The notes beneath the pieces are model-generated. The model did no database searches, was not told the origin of the DNA, and saw nothing but the letters and a program-made list of their open reading frames with translations. A DNA stretch of 64,000 nucleotides from the NCBI RefSeq assembly GCF_902459505.1, contig NC_047094.1, positions 26,769,241-26,833,240 of the forward strand. Reading direction: 5' to 3'. The stretch comes from Geotrypetes seraphini (lineage: Eukaryota; Chordata; Amphibia; Gymnophiona; Dermophiidae). Positions 51,630 through 62,137 of this stretch are shown piece by piece; positions within the stretch are counted from its first letter, which is position 1; every line of letters begins with the position of its first letter. The translations under genes and the position numbers were made by a program.

Positions 51630-53504
51630 ACAGCAGTTAGGGAGGCCAAATTCCGCATGGAGGAGTCTCTAGCGAAGAACATCCAGAAAGGAGATAAATC
51701 CTTCTTCAGGTATATCAGTGATAGAAATAAGAACTCAGGCGGGATAGTACGTCTTAGGAAACCAGACGGAGACTATGTAGAAGCAGACTCAGAAAAAGCC
51801 CAACTGTTAAATGAATACTTCTGCTCAGTCTTCACCCGCGAGGCGCCAGGACTCGGCCCTCAGCTACAGACAAGAGTTGACGCAGATGACCCGTTTAGTA
51901 ATTTTGAGTTTACACCCAGCGGCGTCTGCTGCGAGCTGTCCAAGCTTAAGGTTAACAAGGCAATGGGGCCTGACAACCTACACCCCAGGGTGCTCAGGGA
52001 GTTGTGTGATGTCTTGGCGGAACCGCTATCCGCGCTCTTCAATCTCTCCCTTAGTACGGGTAATGTCCCGTTGGACTGGAAGATGGCTAACGTCATTCCA
52101 CTCCACAAGAAAGGCTCCAAGATGGAGACAGCAAACTACAGACCGGTGAGTCTCACATCAATAGTGTGCAAACTAATGGAAACTCTAATCAAACGCCAAT
52201 TGGATACGATCCTGAATGAGGAGAATCTACGGAATCCCCGTCAACATGGATTTACTAAGGGGAGATCCTGCCAATCCAACCTAATCAGCTTCTTTGACTG
52301 GGTGAAGAGGAAGCTGGATGTTGGGGAGTCCCTGGACATCGTATACCTGGACTTCAGTAAAGCATTCGATAGCGTACCACACCACAGGTTGCTGAGCAAG
52401 ATGAGTTCTCTAAGATTGGGCGACACATTGACGAAATGGGTTGGGAACTGGCTTGGAGGTAGGCTTCAGAGGGTAGTGGTGAATGGCACCCCCTCCAAAA
52501 TGACGGAGGTAATCAGTGGAGTGCCGCAGGGCTCGGTCCTGGGCCCGATCCTATTCAACATCTTTATAAGAGACTTGGCAGAAGGGCTGCGAGGTAAAAT
52601 AACATTATTCGCCGATGACGGCAAACTAAGCAATGTAGTGGGCAAAAGCACAACAGACATAAATTCAATGTCCGACAACATGATGCACGACCTACTCCTA
52701 CTGGAACACTGGTCTAGGTCCTGGCAACTCAGCTTCAATGCCAAAAAATGCAAAGTCATGCACCTGGGCAGCCAAAATCCATGCAAGATTTACACCCTTA
52801 ATAGCGAGATCCTAACAAGAACTGAAGCAGAACGAGACTTAGGGGTGATCGTCAGTGAGAACATGAAGACTGCCAATCAAGTGGAGCAAGCTTCCTCCAA
52901 GGCAAGGCAAATCATAGGTTGCATACACAGGAGTTTTGTCAGCCGTAGGCCTGAAGTCATTATGCCATTGTATAGATCCATGGTGAGGCCCCACCTGGAA
53001 TACTGTGTGCAATTCTGGAGGCCGCATTACCGTAAGGATGTGCTGAGACTGGAGTCGGTCCAGAGAATGGCCACCCGGATGGTCTTGGGACTCAAGGATC
53101 TCCCATACGAGGAACGGCTGGATAAGTTGCAGCTGTACTCACTCGAGGAACGCAGAGAGAGGGGTGACATGATCGAGACATTCAAGTATCTCACGGGCCG
53201 CATCGAGGTAGAAGAAGATATCTTCTTTTTCAAGGGTCCCGCGGCAACAAGGGGGCATCCGTGGAAAATCAGGGGCGGGAAACTGCATGGGGACACCAGG
53301 AAATTCTTTTTCACTGAAAGGGTGGTTGATCGCTGGAATAGTCTTCCACTTCAGGTTATTGAGGCCAGCAGCGTGCCTGATTTTAAGGCCAAATGGGATA
53401 GACACGTAGGATCTATTCACAGAGAAAGGTAGGGAAGGGTCATTGGGGTGGGCAGACTAGATGGGCCGTGGCCCTTATCTGCCGTCTATTTCTATGTTTC
53501 TATG
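51630..53504 (+). mobile_element. CR1-type LINE (group B), longest copy
   Basis: The copy begins in the linker between endonuclease and reverse transcriptase ('KTAVREAKFRMEESL') and runs through an unbroken coding region to the group's 3' end of TTTCTATGTTTCTATG. The endonuclease domain is absent, so it is 5'-truncated. It lies in the 9.5-kb LDAF1 intron, opposite in sense to the gene. Confidence 0.9.
51657..53432 (+). CDS. CR1-type LINE ORF2 (group B): reverse transcriptase, 591 codons
   Basis: This is the largest open frame in the window. It reads 'NKAMGPDNLHPRVLRELCDV' (RT motif 0-1), 'ANYRPVSLTSIVCKLMETLI' (motif 2), 'QHGFTKGRSCQSNLISFFDW', 'DIVYLDFSKAFDSVPHHRLL' (motif A with the first catalytic Asp), 'SGVPQGSVLGPILFNIFIRD' (motif B), 'LFADDGKL' (motif C, both Asp present), then the thumb and the conserved '[16 protein letters not shown]' and 'KFFFTERVVDRWNSLPLQVI' tail. 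All polymerase catalytic residues are kept. The endonuclease and the normal start are missing because the copy is 5'-truncated. The first Met (51657) is internal, and the frame stays open upstream to about 51627. The clean frame and near-identical tail at 7529 indicate recent activity of this lineage. Jockey-superfamily placement is firm; the exact clade is not. Confidence 0.9.
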   Translation: MEESLAKNIQKGDKSFFRYISDRNKNSGGIVRLRKPDGDYVEADSEKAQLLNEYFCSVFTREAPGLGPQLQTRVDADDPFSNFEFTPSGVCCELSKLKVNKAMGPDNLHPRVLRELCDVLAEPLSALFNLSLSTGNVPLDWKMANVIPLHKKGSKMETANYRPVSLTSIVCKLMETLIKRQLDTILNEENLRNPRQHGFTKGRSCQSNLISFFDWVKRKLDVGESLDIVYLDFSKAFDSVPHHRLLSKMSSLRLGDTLTKWVGNWLGGRLQRVVVNGTPSKMTEVISGVPQGSVLGPILFNIFIRDLAEGLRGKITLFADDGKLSNVVGKSTTDINSMSDNMMHDLLLLEHWSRSWQLSFNAKKCKVMHLGSQNPCKIYTLNSEILTRTEAERDLGVIVSENMKTANQVEQASSKARQIIGCIHRSFVSRRPEVIMPLYRSMVRPHLEYCVQFWRPHYRKDVLRLESVQRMATRMVLGLKDLPYEERLDKLQLYSLEERRERGDMIETFKYLTGRIEVEEDIFFFKGPAATRGHPWKIRGGKLHGDTRKFFFTERVVDRWNSLPLQVIEASSVPDFKAKWDRHVGSIHRER

Positions 53505-53626
53505 TTTTACAAAACCATAGTATGTTTTTAACGCTGCCTGCGGGGGTTAACAGCTCCCAACACTCATAGAATTCCTATGAGCGTTGGAGCTGTTACCAAA
53601 AACCGCACTAGTGTTTTGTAAAAGGG
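53504..53626. mobile_element. Foldback MITE
   Basis: The sequence starts 'GTTTTACAAAACCATAGTAT' and ends 'GCACTAGTGTTTTGTAAAA', an imperfect inverted repeat. Its centre is an ATAGAATTCCTATGAG hairpin like those at 15190 and 56357. It directly abuts the group B LINE end. Confidence 0.55.
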
Positions 53627-53689
53627 CGGGGAGGGGTATATGTTCCATGCTATTTGTTAAAATGCTTTATAACATATTGTGTTGACATT

Positions 53690-53830
53690 GTAATGTAGCT
53701 TACTATTCCATACCTTATATTGCTGTTTGAATATTTTTACTGCTGTAATTGTCTATTGCATATGTTTTGACTTATTCTTGCTGTACAATGCCTTGAGCAA
53801 ATTCCTTCAAAAAGGCAGTAAATAAACAAG
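53690..53830 (+). repeat. LINE 3' end, 'GCTGTACAATGCCTTG' type
   Basis: 'CTTGCTGTACAATGCCTTGA', 'CAAATTCCTTCAAAAAGGCA' and 'GTAAATAAACAAGCAAGCAA' define a second copy of the family at 50090-50280. Confidence 0.6.
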
Positions 53831-53917
53831 CAAGCAAGGTACTTTGCATAATCTTCCTGAGCACCACCAAGAAAGTATTAAAAAGGGCCAAACCATAAAA
53901 AAAATTACAAATGCAGA

Positions 53918-54243
53918 AAATGATGGCAGATAAAAGACCATATGACCCATATGGTTTGCTCATCCATTCTATCTACTATCCTTCCTTCTTCCTTTAATGC
54001 TTGTCCCATGTTTTCTTAAATTCAGATACAGTCATCTCTATCATCTCCATGAGAAGGCCGTTCCACACCTCCAGCAACCTTTCCATTCAGTAATATTTCC
54101 ATAGATTACTCCTGAGTTCATCCCCTTTCACCTTAGTCTTATGCCCTCTCATCCCAGAGCTTCCTTTCAGTTGAAAGAGAATGGTCAGTTCTCTTCATAA
54201 AGTGTATGAGAGCAAACTTAAAGATTTCAATATGTATACTATG
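53918..54243 (-). mobile_element. CR1-type fragment (group A-like) with inverted tip
   Basis: The stretch 53918-54180 reads antisense ('GATGGCAGATAAAAGACCAT', 'AGGCCGTTCCACACCTCCAG', 'TTATGCCCTCTCATCCCAGA'). From 54181 to 54243 the sequence switches to sense group A ('AAACTTAAAGATTTCAATAT'). Head-to-head fragments like this are common when LINE integration uses two priming events. Confidence 0.6.
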
Positions 54244-54496
54244 TTCAAACAGTGAAAAGAGCTATACATTTATTTAAAATGAACTGATGAAAAATTTGAC
54301 ATACTAACTGTTCAGTTTGGATAATGGAAGCCAACTGAAAGTAGCCACTGATGTCTGTGGTGACATTAATTGATTTATTTAGGTGTGAAGTTTGTATGTG
54401 GCTTAAGTTGTGGATTGTACTTCACACTGAACATTGTAAAAGGTGCTATATGTGAGTTCCTAGAAGGAGATACCTATAGAGACATCTAAATGCCTT

Positions 54497-55278
54497 GGGG
54501 CTAGATTCACTAAGAAAACCAATCGTGTACTGATCGGTTTGCAACCCCTTTGCGCCCCGATTTCCCTCCAACCTGATTCACTAACCTCTGTCCCGATCAT
54601 TCTCTGATCCGCGCATGCAAATGAGGGGGGAACGGCATTGAAATGATGGCAGGCAGCGATTCACAAACAAAAACCCCGCAACACTGACTGGGCTGGCCGA
54701 TCACAAACAAGTGATTGCTGGGGACCAGTCGTTCACTGCTTTCCAACTGCCATCTCCTGCTCTGCCTTCTGTCTACCCCGACTTTCCAGCTCTCTGCCTC
54801 CGATTCTCTGCCGTGATTTTCTCCTGCCGCCCTGCTCTGCCCCGAATCTGCTCTCCTGCTCCTTGTCCCGACTCTCTGCCCCTGAATCTGCTCTCCTGCT
54901 CCTTGCCCCGACTTTCTGCCTTTTTCTCTGCCCCCAAATCTGCTCTCCTGCTTCTTGCCCTGATTCTCTGCCCCGAATCTCCTGCGCGGCTCTCTACCCC
55001 AAGCGCTGCCCTGGCCTTCCTCCACAGTGCGAGCTCATGGTTTTAACCTGTGGGTTTAAAGCGGGTTAAAACCATGGGCTCACGTGGCTAGTAAAAGTAA
55101 AAAAAAAGTCATTGCTCTTAGACGCATGCGCAGACCATCTACAGATCCCGGCGGTCAGTTGGGGGCGTGATTCCGATCGCCCTCATTTACATGAAGGCGA
55201 TTTGTGAATTAGCCCCCCGGACACGGATCAGATCTCTCATGGATCGGATCCGATTCATACCCTTAGTGAATCTAGCCC
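54497..55278. mobile_element. Non-autonomous DNA transposon, GGGGCTAGATTCACTAAG ends
   Basis: The inverted ends are GGGGCTAGATTCACTAAG at 54497-54514 and CTTAGTGAATCTAGCCC at 55262-55278. A C/T-rich imperfect repeat (CTCTGCCCCGAATCTGCTCTCC) fills 54760-54990. There is no transposase. The frames of 111-142 codons are compositional. Target duplication is short or unclear; a Harbinger-type origin is possible. Confidence 0.7.
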
Positions 55279-55304
55279 TTAGTGGCATAAATGCCTAGGA
55301 GGCA

Positions 55305-55440
55305 ATTTAATAGCTGTCCTCTGGATCAATTCCAAATTCTTTATATCTCTTTGAAGGTATGGTCTCCAGGACTGTACACAGTGCTCTAAATGGGATCTCA
55401 GATACTTATACAGAGGTACTATTACTTCCTTTTTTCCTGC
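55305..55440 (-). mobile_element. Decayed CR1-type fragment, antisense
   Basis: The phrases 'GTATGGTCTCCAGGACTGTA', 'CACAGTGCTCTAAATGGGAT' and 'TACAGAGGTACTATTACTTC' correspond to the antisense of the conserved 'LVRPHLEYCVQSW' region of CR1-type LINEs. Confidence 0.55.
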
Positions 55441-56356
55441 TGGCCCATTCTTCTTAAGATTAACTTTGTTAATCTAGCCATGGACTCTAATAAGGGCAAA
55501 ACTTATAGCCATTGGAAAATATAAAATGGCCATATGCCTTCTTGATCCTTTTACAGTACTTTATTTTGTAGGATTTGTTTTTTTTATGGGAGAGGGATGG
55601 GGTGGCTATTTTTATTCTATTTACATTCCCCTTTATATTTAACTGCAGCAGTAATTTAGATATTCTGTGCCAAATTCTGGAAAATGGCTGGTGCTGAATA
55701 TCTACATTCAGTTAACTTAAATATTCAAGCCATTAATCAGATAAATTTAGGGTAGCCGTTTTGCTGTCCTAATTTTATCTGGATAGTTAGTCCGTTAGTC
55801 TCCAGCTCCGTCCAAACCCCTCCCCCCAACACCATCCAGACAGTGAGGCAGTCAAAGGAAATATTCAGTGGCATTTCTAATTAGTACCATTGAATATTCC
55901 ATAGCTGGCACTTAAAATGGATTAGCAACGTCTGCTAACTAGATATGTGCTTTTGAATACTGACACTCATTGTTGTTGTTTTTTTGACTGGGTTATCTTT
56001 AGGTTACTGTATTTTTATGATAATTTTTATGTTGTCAATTTTTACGTTGACTTTTGGAAACTGCTTAGAACAAAAAGGCAGTCTATAAACTGTTTAAATA
56101 TGTTATGAATTTGATGGCTTATTACAAGATTATGAACAGAAAACAGAATGTATGATGCAAAACATTAGTCTACCCAAAACTTACAAGCTATATGTCCCTT
56201 TAGGGACAGCTCTTATACCATGGATTAAAAAAAAATTAAATTATTTTATCAATTGTAAAAGACACTTTCTCAACTCAAGGCAAGTAACAAAACAATGAAA
56301 AATGATTTTTGGTAATGAGATAGCAGGAACTAACCTTTTCTTGAAACATTAACAAT
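55441..56356. other. LDAF1 intron, mostly unassigned
   Basis: No exon was recognised. A LINE-type 3' trace ('GGAAACTGCTTAGAACAAAA', 'AGGCAGTCTATAAACTGTTT') lies at about 56055-56100. Confidence 0.4.
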
Positions 56357-56501
56357 GGCTTTTACAAAGCTGTGGTAGAGCTTTCTACCACAGGCCAGCA
56401 AGGTAAATGCTCCGAAGCTCAAAGAATTCCTACGAGTGTTGGAGTATTTACCATGCCAGCCTATGGTAGAAACCTCTACTGCAGTTTTGAAAAAGGAGCC
56501 C
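56357..56501. mobile_element. Foldback MITE close to LDAF1 exon
   Basis: The start is GGCTTTTACAAAGCTGTGG and the end is CAGTTTTGAAAAAGGAGCC. A CAAAGAATTCCTACGAGTG centre lies between. It resembles a hybrid of the Harbinger-like family ends with the hairpin core of 15190 and 53504. It ends about 120 bases downstream of the LDAF1 donor site. Confidence 0.55.
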
Positions 56502-56624
56502 TAAATTTACTAAACTCTTATGTTCTTAATTCTGCCACCCACCCCAACAGAATAATTTAAAGAATAAGGATTTTAAATGTTAGCAAGAGCATTCTAGCAT
56601 GCCACAGAAAAAAAACACCCCTAC

Positions 56625-56793
56625 CTTCTATTATGATTACTCCAACACAAGCAGTGACTGCTGTTCCAATTATAAGAAGCAGAAACAAGCCAATAGGAAT
56701 GGCTGACATTGCAAAAAATACTAATAGGGTTAAAGCAACACAAGGATGTTCATTTAAGTATTGACCAATTGGTGAATTCAAAAAAGCGACAAC
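56625..56793 (-). CDS. LDAF1: LDAF1 (TMEM159/promethin), exon with first membrane segment
   Basis: LDAF1 forms an ER complex with seipin and marks sites where lipid droplets form (family knowledge). The exon encodes 56 residues: '[20 protein letters not shown]', '[20 protein letters not shown]' and '[16 protein letters not shown]', plus one base. Human LDAF1 as I recall it reads 'VVAFMKSPVGQYLDSHPFLA' here. The acceptor ends CGCAG at 56794-56798 and the donor is GTAGGG at 56624-56619. The frame joins the next exon at 47117. The apparent Met inside a longer frame (56781) is an internal position only. The visible part of the gene gives 136 residues. The usual protein is about 160, so a short N-terminal exon is missing, probably beyond 64000. 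Introns of 9.5 and 6.3 kb are filled with transposons. Confidence 0.93.
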
Positions 56794-57442
56794 CTGCGGA
56801 GATCACAAAAGGAAAACAGTATTAGAGCAAAGGAATCAATTTTATAAAACTAATTAGAAAGATTTTCTTTGTGGTATCATACAGAGGTTCTGGTAGAGAT
56901 TGTTTCTTTGTAACATAGGCAATGTTGGGGGATGCTGATTTTCTTCTGTCATGTGTTTCAAATATCTGGACAAAACCTTGAAATACTGATTTGCCTTTGA
57001 TATATTTAGCAAGAATGGACAGAAAAGTGCTCCTCTAAATTTTTTTGACGTATTTTGTGTGTAGTAGAGAATAACGCTTTTAGATTTTGAAGTTCAAAGA
57101 AATGACAGTTTTGATGGGTGAACCATAATTAAAATAAGTTGGTACAAATGTGTTTTTTTATTAGTCCCTGCATATAGCTTAATATGAATTTCACACCACC
57201 AATCCGTATAGATTTTTGGGCTGCTAAAACAGTTGCATGCCAACTACATGTGTAATTCATTAGAATACTAGCACATACTTATATAAATGCCAAAAGTTCC
57301 TGTGTAAATACGTTCATCTCGTTCCTAATATGTATTTTACAAGCAGGTGTTCATACAGGCAGAGTCCAAGTGCATTGTGAGTGAAACACACACTTACATA
57401 TGTAACTTATACAATACTATGTTATACGTATATCACTGGAAC

Positions 57443-58333
57443 TAGGGGCATAGCTACCATTGAGAAAGCCGAGCAATATGCCCAGAGCCACCCAATGGTA
57501 GGGGGCCACCTGAAATCCCACCATCCTTTCTCTTTCTTCCATCTGGGGTCGGCATCTCTCGCCTCTATCCCACTTTCTGCATGGGGGCCGGCCTCTCACC
57601 CTCTTCCCCACCGCTTCAGCAAACATTATGGGCTGGTCAAAGCATAGGCAGCATTGAAGGCTGCTCCCTGTCCAGTGGGACCTTTTCTTTGCTGCGTCCC
57701 ACCTCTCTGATGTAATTTCCTGTGGGCAGAAAAACCCTGCCGGACAGGGAGCAGTCTTCAACAGTAACTATGTCACGACTGGCCTGCAGCATTTGCTGGA
57801 GTGGCAGGGAAGAGGAAGATAAAAGCTGGAACTGTGCAAGGAGGGGTGCAGAGACTCCTGGACTCTGACATGGGTGGGGGGTGAAAGGGAGTGAGAGAGG
57901 GAGTTGAGGGACAGATACTAGACCAAGGAAGGGAACTGCAGGATGAAGGAAAGAGAGGAAAGAAGCTGAACGTGGACAAAAAATTGTGGGTCTGGAGAGA
58001 GCATAGGGGCAGAGACACAGGACAGACACTGGATAGAAGCTAAAGAAACACATAAGAAAGATGGATGATAGACACAGAGAAATGCTAAAAAGGACAGGAG
58101 ACCCTGGTGAGAGAGACAAAAAGAAAAACCCAGAAAACCAGGAGAGACACATGAAGACCAAAGCAACGAGCAGACAACAAAAGATAGAAAGAACAAGTAT
58201 TACCGTAATATTAAAAAATCTGCATATTTCCAACCCACTTCCAGTCCCCACTATCTAGGAAGTGATGGTGTTACAAGGGGGACCCATCTCAAATTTTCTT
58301 CCTATGGACCATTCAGTCCTAGCTACGCCACCA
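57443..58333. mobile_element. hAT-type element, 891 bp, CAGTGGCGTAGC-like ends
   Basis: The exact 8-bp repeats ACTGGAAC lie at 57435-57442 and 58334-58341. The left end TAGGGGCATAGCTACC and right end CTAGCTACGCCACCA are inverted with some decay. The interior is purine-rich on the plus strand and non-coding. The 204-codon minus frame is a Ser/Leu/Phe-rich by-product. Confidence 0.75.
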
Positions 58334-59369
58334 ACTGGAACTTAGGCCTATTACTGGCGTTGCCTACTTTCTTTTACATGTACAAGTACTTATCTATGTT
58401 CCTTTATAGAACAGGCTCCTACCTAGGGTGACTATTTGGATTTATTTTTAAAATATATAAGCACTCTAATTTTTAAAATAGCCCTATGGTGAAAGATTGA
58501 GAATCAGGGACTATACCTACAACAGAAATGTAATGACCATGGTCAGTGTTTGCAAAAATGATGGCCAGTGTTTATTAATCATGGATATCCAGCATCACTA
58601 TTCAAGTAGAGAATGGCATTGAGCATGTGTTAAGCAGAATGCGGCAATATTCAGGTCAGTCACCAGATAGTGGATTGAATATTGTTGCTATCTGGAGAGT
58701 GATCTGAATATTGCTGCTATCTGGATAATTTCCAGGAATGTTTATGCTCTGCCCTAGAACTATGGGGCCTCCTTTTAGGCACCCTAATGCTGTGTGGTGA
58801 GAGCCTATACCATAACATTATCTGGGTGCCCAAATTCTGTGTAACCTGGCATTGAAGCACCTTACATATAAATGCCTGCCGTTACAACAGCCATAGGCCC
58901 GACATAACTGCAGCCATCCAAATGTAGCTAGGATGCACCTAACTTAGAAGGAAACAGCAAGCAACAGAATATATCTTGAAAGCAAACCATATAAAGAAAA
59001 AGCTTGCTTGTGTTTAATCAGAGTGCTCCCAGGAATAGTGCCTGATGTGCCGATTGTTACAGACCCAGGACTATTCTTTCAGCATTGGTGGAAGCTGTTT
59101 AAGACATCAGCTGGTTATATGCCCCTGACACAGCCATGTTGGGCACTATTCTTGGGACCACCATGATTAAACACAAAAGTTTTTTCTTTGTCTGCTTCTT
59201 GTTGTCTTCTGTTTCTAAAGTAGCCTATAAATTACACACTTAAGTGGCAGCCCTGCCCATATGAATGCTCTCTTAAATGGCAACCCTGCCCATATTAATG
59301 CTCTCTTGGCATTTACACGCTATGCAACTTATGTGTGCTATTACAGAACAACTCTAGTTGCTTTTCTGC
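58334..59369. other. Gene-free stretch
   Basis: No exon was found. A local near-repeat (AGTGGCAGCCCTGCCCATAT / AATGGCAACCCTGCCCATAT) lies at 59244-59296. The LDAF1 first coding exon was searched for here by eye and not found. Confidence 0.35.
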
Positions 59370-59538
59370 CATTTACAAGGGCAAGTTGGATGCATACCTT
59401 CTTGCAAATCATATTGGGGGATACGAATAAACAAGGTTTCTCAGCAGGGAATACCTGGCTTGGCCTCCGCGAGTGCGGGTCGCCAGACTGGATGGACCCC
59501 TAGGGTCTAATCCGGCGAAGCCATTTCTTATGTTCTAA
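59370..59538 (+). mobile_element. CR1-type LINE 3' end (group E)
   Basis: 'AAGGGCAAGTTGGATGCATA' corresponds to the terminal 'FKGKLDAHLL' codons of the group E ORF. 'TGGCTTGGCCTCCGCGAGTG', 'CGGGTCGCCAGACTGGATGG' and TTCTTATGTTCTAAG follow. It is a short, heavily truncated copy. Confidence 0.75.
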
Positions 59539-59786
59539 GTGTACACATACCCAAGAAAAGTGCTGGTATTCTGTATATTTACATGCAGAAGGGGGTGTGA
59601 CAATATGGGCACCCAATTATAGAATTACTCTTCATTAGGATAGTATAAAGGTGATATTCAATGCTGGGGCATGCGTGGCTCTCAGCATTGAATACCCGGG
59701 TATGACTGATAATCTGGAAGTTAAACAAGCAATGGCCCATATTCAGGCTGGCGCATAAAGTTAGCAGTTATTTTGCTATCCTACTT

Positions 59787-59981
59787 CACTGTTTCTCAGC
59801 TCAGTTCTTGAGTACCCCGTTGCCAATCAGATTTTCAGGATATCCACAATAAATATACAAAAAAGAAATTTGCATATAATGGAGGCAGTGTATGCAAATC
59901 AAGTTTATGCTTATTCATTGTGGATATCCTGAAAATCTGACTGGCACCAGGGTATTCCAGGACTGGGGTTGAGAAACACTG
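59787..59981. mobile_element. hAT-type MITE, GTTTCTCA subfamily
   Basis: The exact 8-bp repeats TCCTACTT lie at 59779-59786 and 59982-59989. Ends are CACTGTTTCTCAGC and TTGAGAAACACTG. The core is GGATATCCACAATAAATAT facing its complement. Confidence 0.85.
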
Positions 59982-60137
59982 TCCTACTTCATGCGTTTTT
60001 AAAATCTGGTAAGAAAACTGAAAATTACTGCTGACAGAAGTTTCCACTCTGCCCTAACTCTGCTCCCCAGACTGCCCACAAACTAGCTGGTTTCGGCATA
60101 GTCGGTTAGAGAGGATTTTCAGCAGCACTAGTTGGAT

Positions 60138-60310
60138 CATGGGTGTCAAATGTCAGTCCTCGAGGGCCGTAATCCAATTGGGATTTCAGGATTTCCCCAA
60201 TGAATATGCATAAGATCTATTAACATACAATGAAAGGAGTGAATGCAAATAGATCTCATGTATATTCATTGGGGAAATCCTGAATACTCGACTGGATTGT
60301 GGCTGTTGAA
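60138..60310. mobile_element. Degenerate hAT-type MITE
   Basis: The left end CATGGGTGTCAAATGTCAG and the palindromic CCCCAATGAATATGCAT body are present. The right terminus has been lost or replaced after about 60300. Confidence 0.7.
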
Positions 60311-60695
60311 TAATCCCAGATAGCCCTTCACAAGCAATTTAACAGCTAGGAGCCACTCCTGGCCATTTAAAATCAATCACTTTGAATATTGACTTTTGTT
60401 GCTTATATTTAGGCTGTTATAGAAAAATAATCAAAATAATATTCTAAGGAAAATATAATGAATCTACTATATAGTCAGAACTGCGGTGAATAATATATAA
60501 AAAAGAAACAAGTTATAATGAAATCTTGATTTAGTCCACCATTAAATTAAAATGAAGGATAATCAAACACAGGAAAAAGAATAAAAGGCAAATATGGCAG
60601 ATTAGTAGCATGGTAACACTCTTATTCTAGCAAACCGGGGCTCTTGAGGTCTTACATTGGTTGAGGTATAGTAGGCACAACCACTACCTTGTTGG
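60311..60695. other. Gene-free stretch
   Basis: AT-rich, with no exon or repeat recognised. Confidence 0.35.
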
Positions 60696-61090
60696 AAGTG
60701 GCGTACAGAGGGTGAGAGGCGCCTGGGATGGTGGTGCTCCTCCCTGCCCCCATCTGCCCTGCCCCCATCTGCACCCCTTCCCTTTCCCCATACCTCTAAC
60801 ATTCCCAGCACAAGCAGCAACCCCAACCAGTGTCGGCTCTTTATCTAACGTCACTTCCTAGGTGCAGGTCCAGAAAGTAATATCAAAGGAAGAGCAGACG
60901 CTGGCGCGAGCAGCAGGTTGGGATTGCCGCTTGCGACACAAATATTAAAGAGGTATGTGGGAAGAGAAGCAGCGCGCATGCATGGTAGCCCGGGGGGGTG
61001 GGGGGTGGAGGGAAGGAGCAAGGGGAACAGAGAGGAGGACGAGTGCTGGTGCCCCCACCAAGACGGCATCCCCCCGTTACTATGCCACTG
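60696..61090. mobile_element. hAT-type element, AAGTGGCGTAC ends, 395 bp
   Basis: The exact 8-bp repeats CTTGTTGG lie at 60688-60695 and 61091-61098. Ends are AAGTGGCGTACAGAGG and TACTATGCCACTG. It belongs with the elements at 10008 and 57443. Interior GC-rich and non-coding. Confidence 0.85.
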
Positions 61091-61318
61091 CTTGTTGGAG
61101 ACAAGCACACAAATGAGAGGGCCTAAAAACCAAACTATACCACTTGAAAGTAACCACACATTTAAGGATAGTGCAAAATAAAAGTTGCTCCTAACTGCAA
61201 CAGTTTAGGCCTTACCAATAAAAACTAGTTTTCTTTTCATTTGCATTCCATGAGCAACATTATGGAACATACAATCTCAAACTTTAAGAATCAATTTCAA
61301 AAGTCACTCTCTCTGGAG

Positions 61319-61628
61319 AATGGTCTCAAACTTGTGGCCCGGGGGCCACATGCAGCCCGCCAGGTACTATTTTGAGGCCCTCGGTATGTTTATCATAATC
61401 ACAAAAGTAAAATAAAACAGTTTCTTGACCGTATGTCTCTTTAGCTATAAATGACAATATTATTATTAAGACTTAGCCAAAAGGAAAGATTTATAAACTA
61501 TAAAGAGTTTTACCTCATGCAAAATTGTCAATTCTTTAATAACACATGAACTATTTTTTTCCGAGGCCCTCCAGGTACCTACAAATCCAAAATGTGGCCC
61601 TGCAAAGGGTTTGAGTTGGAGACCACTG
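61319..61628. mobile_element. hAT-type element, 310 bp
   Basis: The exact 8-bp repeats CTCTGGAG lie at 61311-61318 and 61629-61636. The left end AATGGTCTCAAACTTGTGG is a decayed CAGTGGTCTCAAA and the right end is GAGACCACTG. It is the same family as 19061 and 24558. Confidence 0.85.
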
Positions 61629-62137
61629 CTCTGGAGCAAACTGATCAAGAAATGTGGAAGGTGTTACAACTTCATCCTGAATTTTCCAGGAAACCCAGAT
61701 AGGTCAGACTTCCAGATAGCTTAGACTGCTGACCCTCAGCCTTTTCTCTTTCAGCAGGTAATACATGCTTGAAAAAATGAAGGAAAAATTCTATGCATCT
61801 TAACCATTTTTTAGAAGCTCTCTCAAACAAATCATACAAAACTGAAAAAAAAACCCTTAGAAAAAAGTTATCAGATGCAGAGTCCTGTGCCAGATTGTGG
61901 AGAATGCAATCTCCCATGCAAGCTAAAACTATCTATCAGCATTGAATTATTATATTTCAGTTTTTTTCACTGTTCTCATATATTTCCACCTTTTCTCCAC
62001 CTCCACCAAAGCAATCTTTACTTGACCAGAGTTGCCAAGTAACCAAGCAAACTGAGTTGATAATGTTTTAATCCGTACGGATAGGAAGAGCACCCCTGAA
62101 TTAACTCCTATAAAAGTTGCCAAGTAAAAATCTGAGG

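Noticed and set aside
54597-55046. Overlapping frames of 111-142 codons
   Set aside because: They are generated by the C/T-rich tandem motif inside a non-coding transposon.
57637-58251. 204-codon minus-strand hydrophobic frame
   Set aside because: It lies wholly inside a hAT element with exact 8-bp duplications and is a purine/pyrimidine bias effect.
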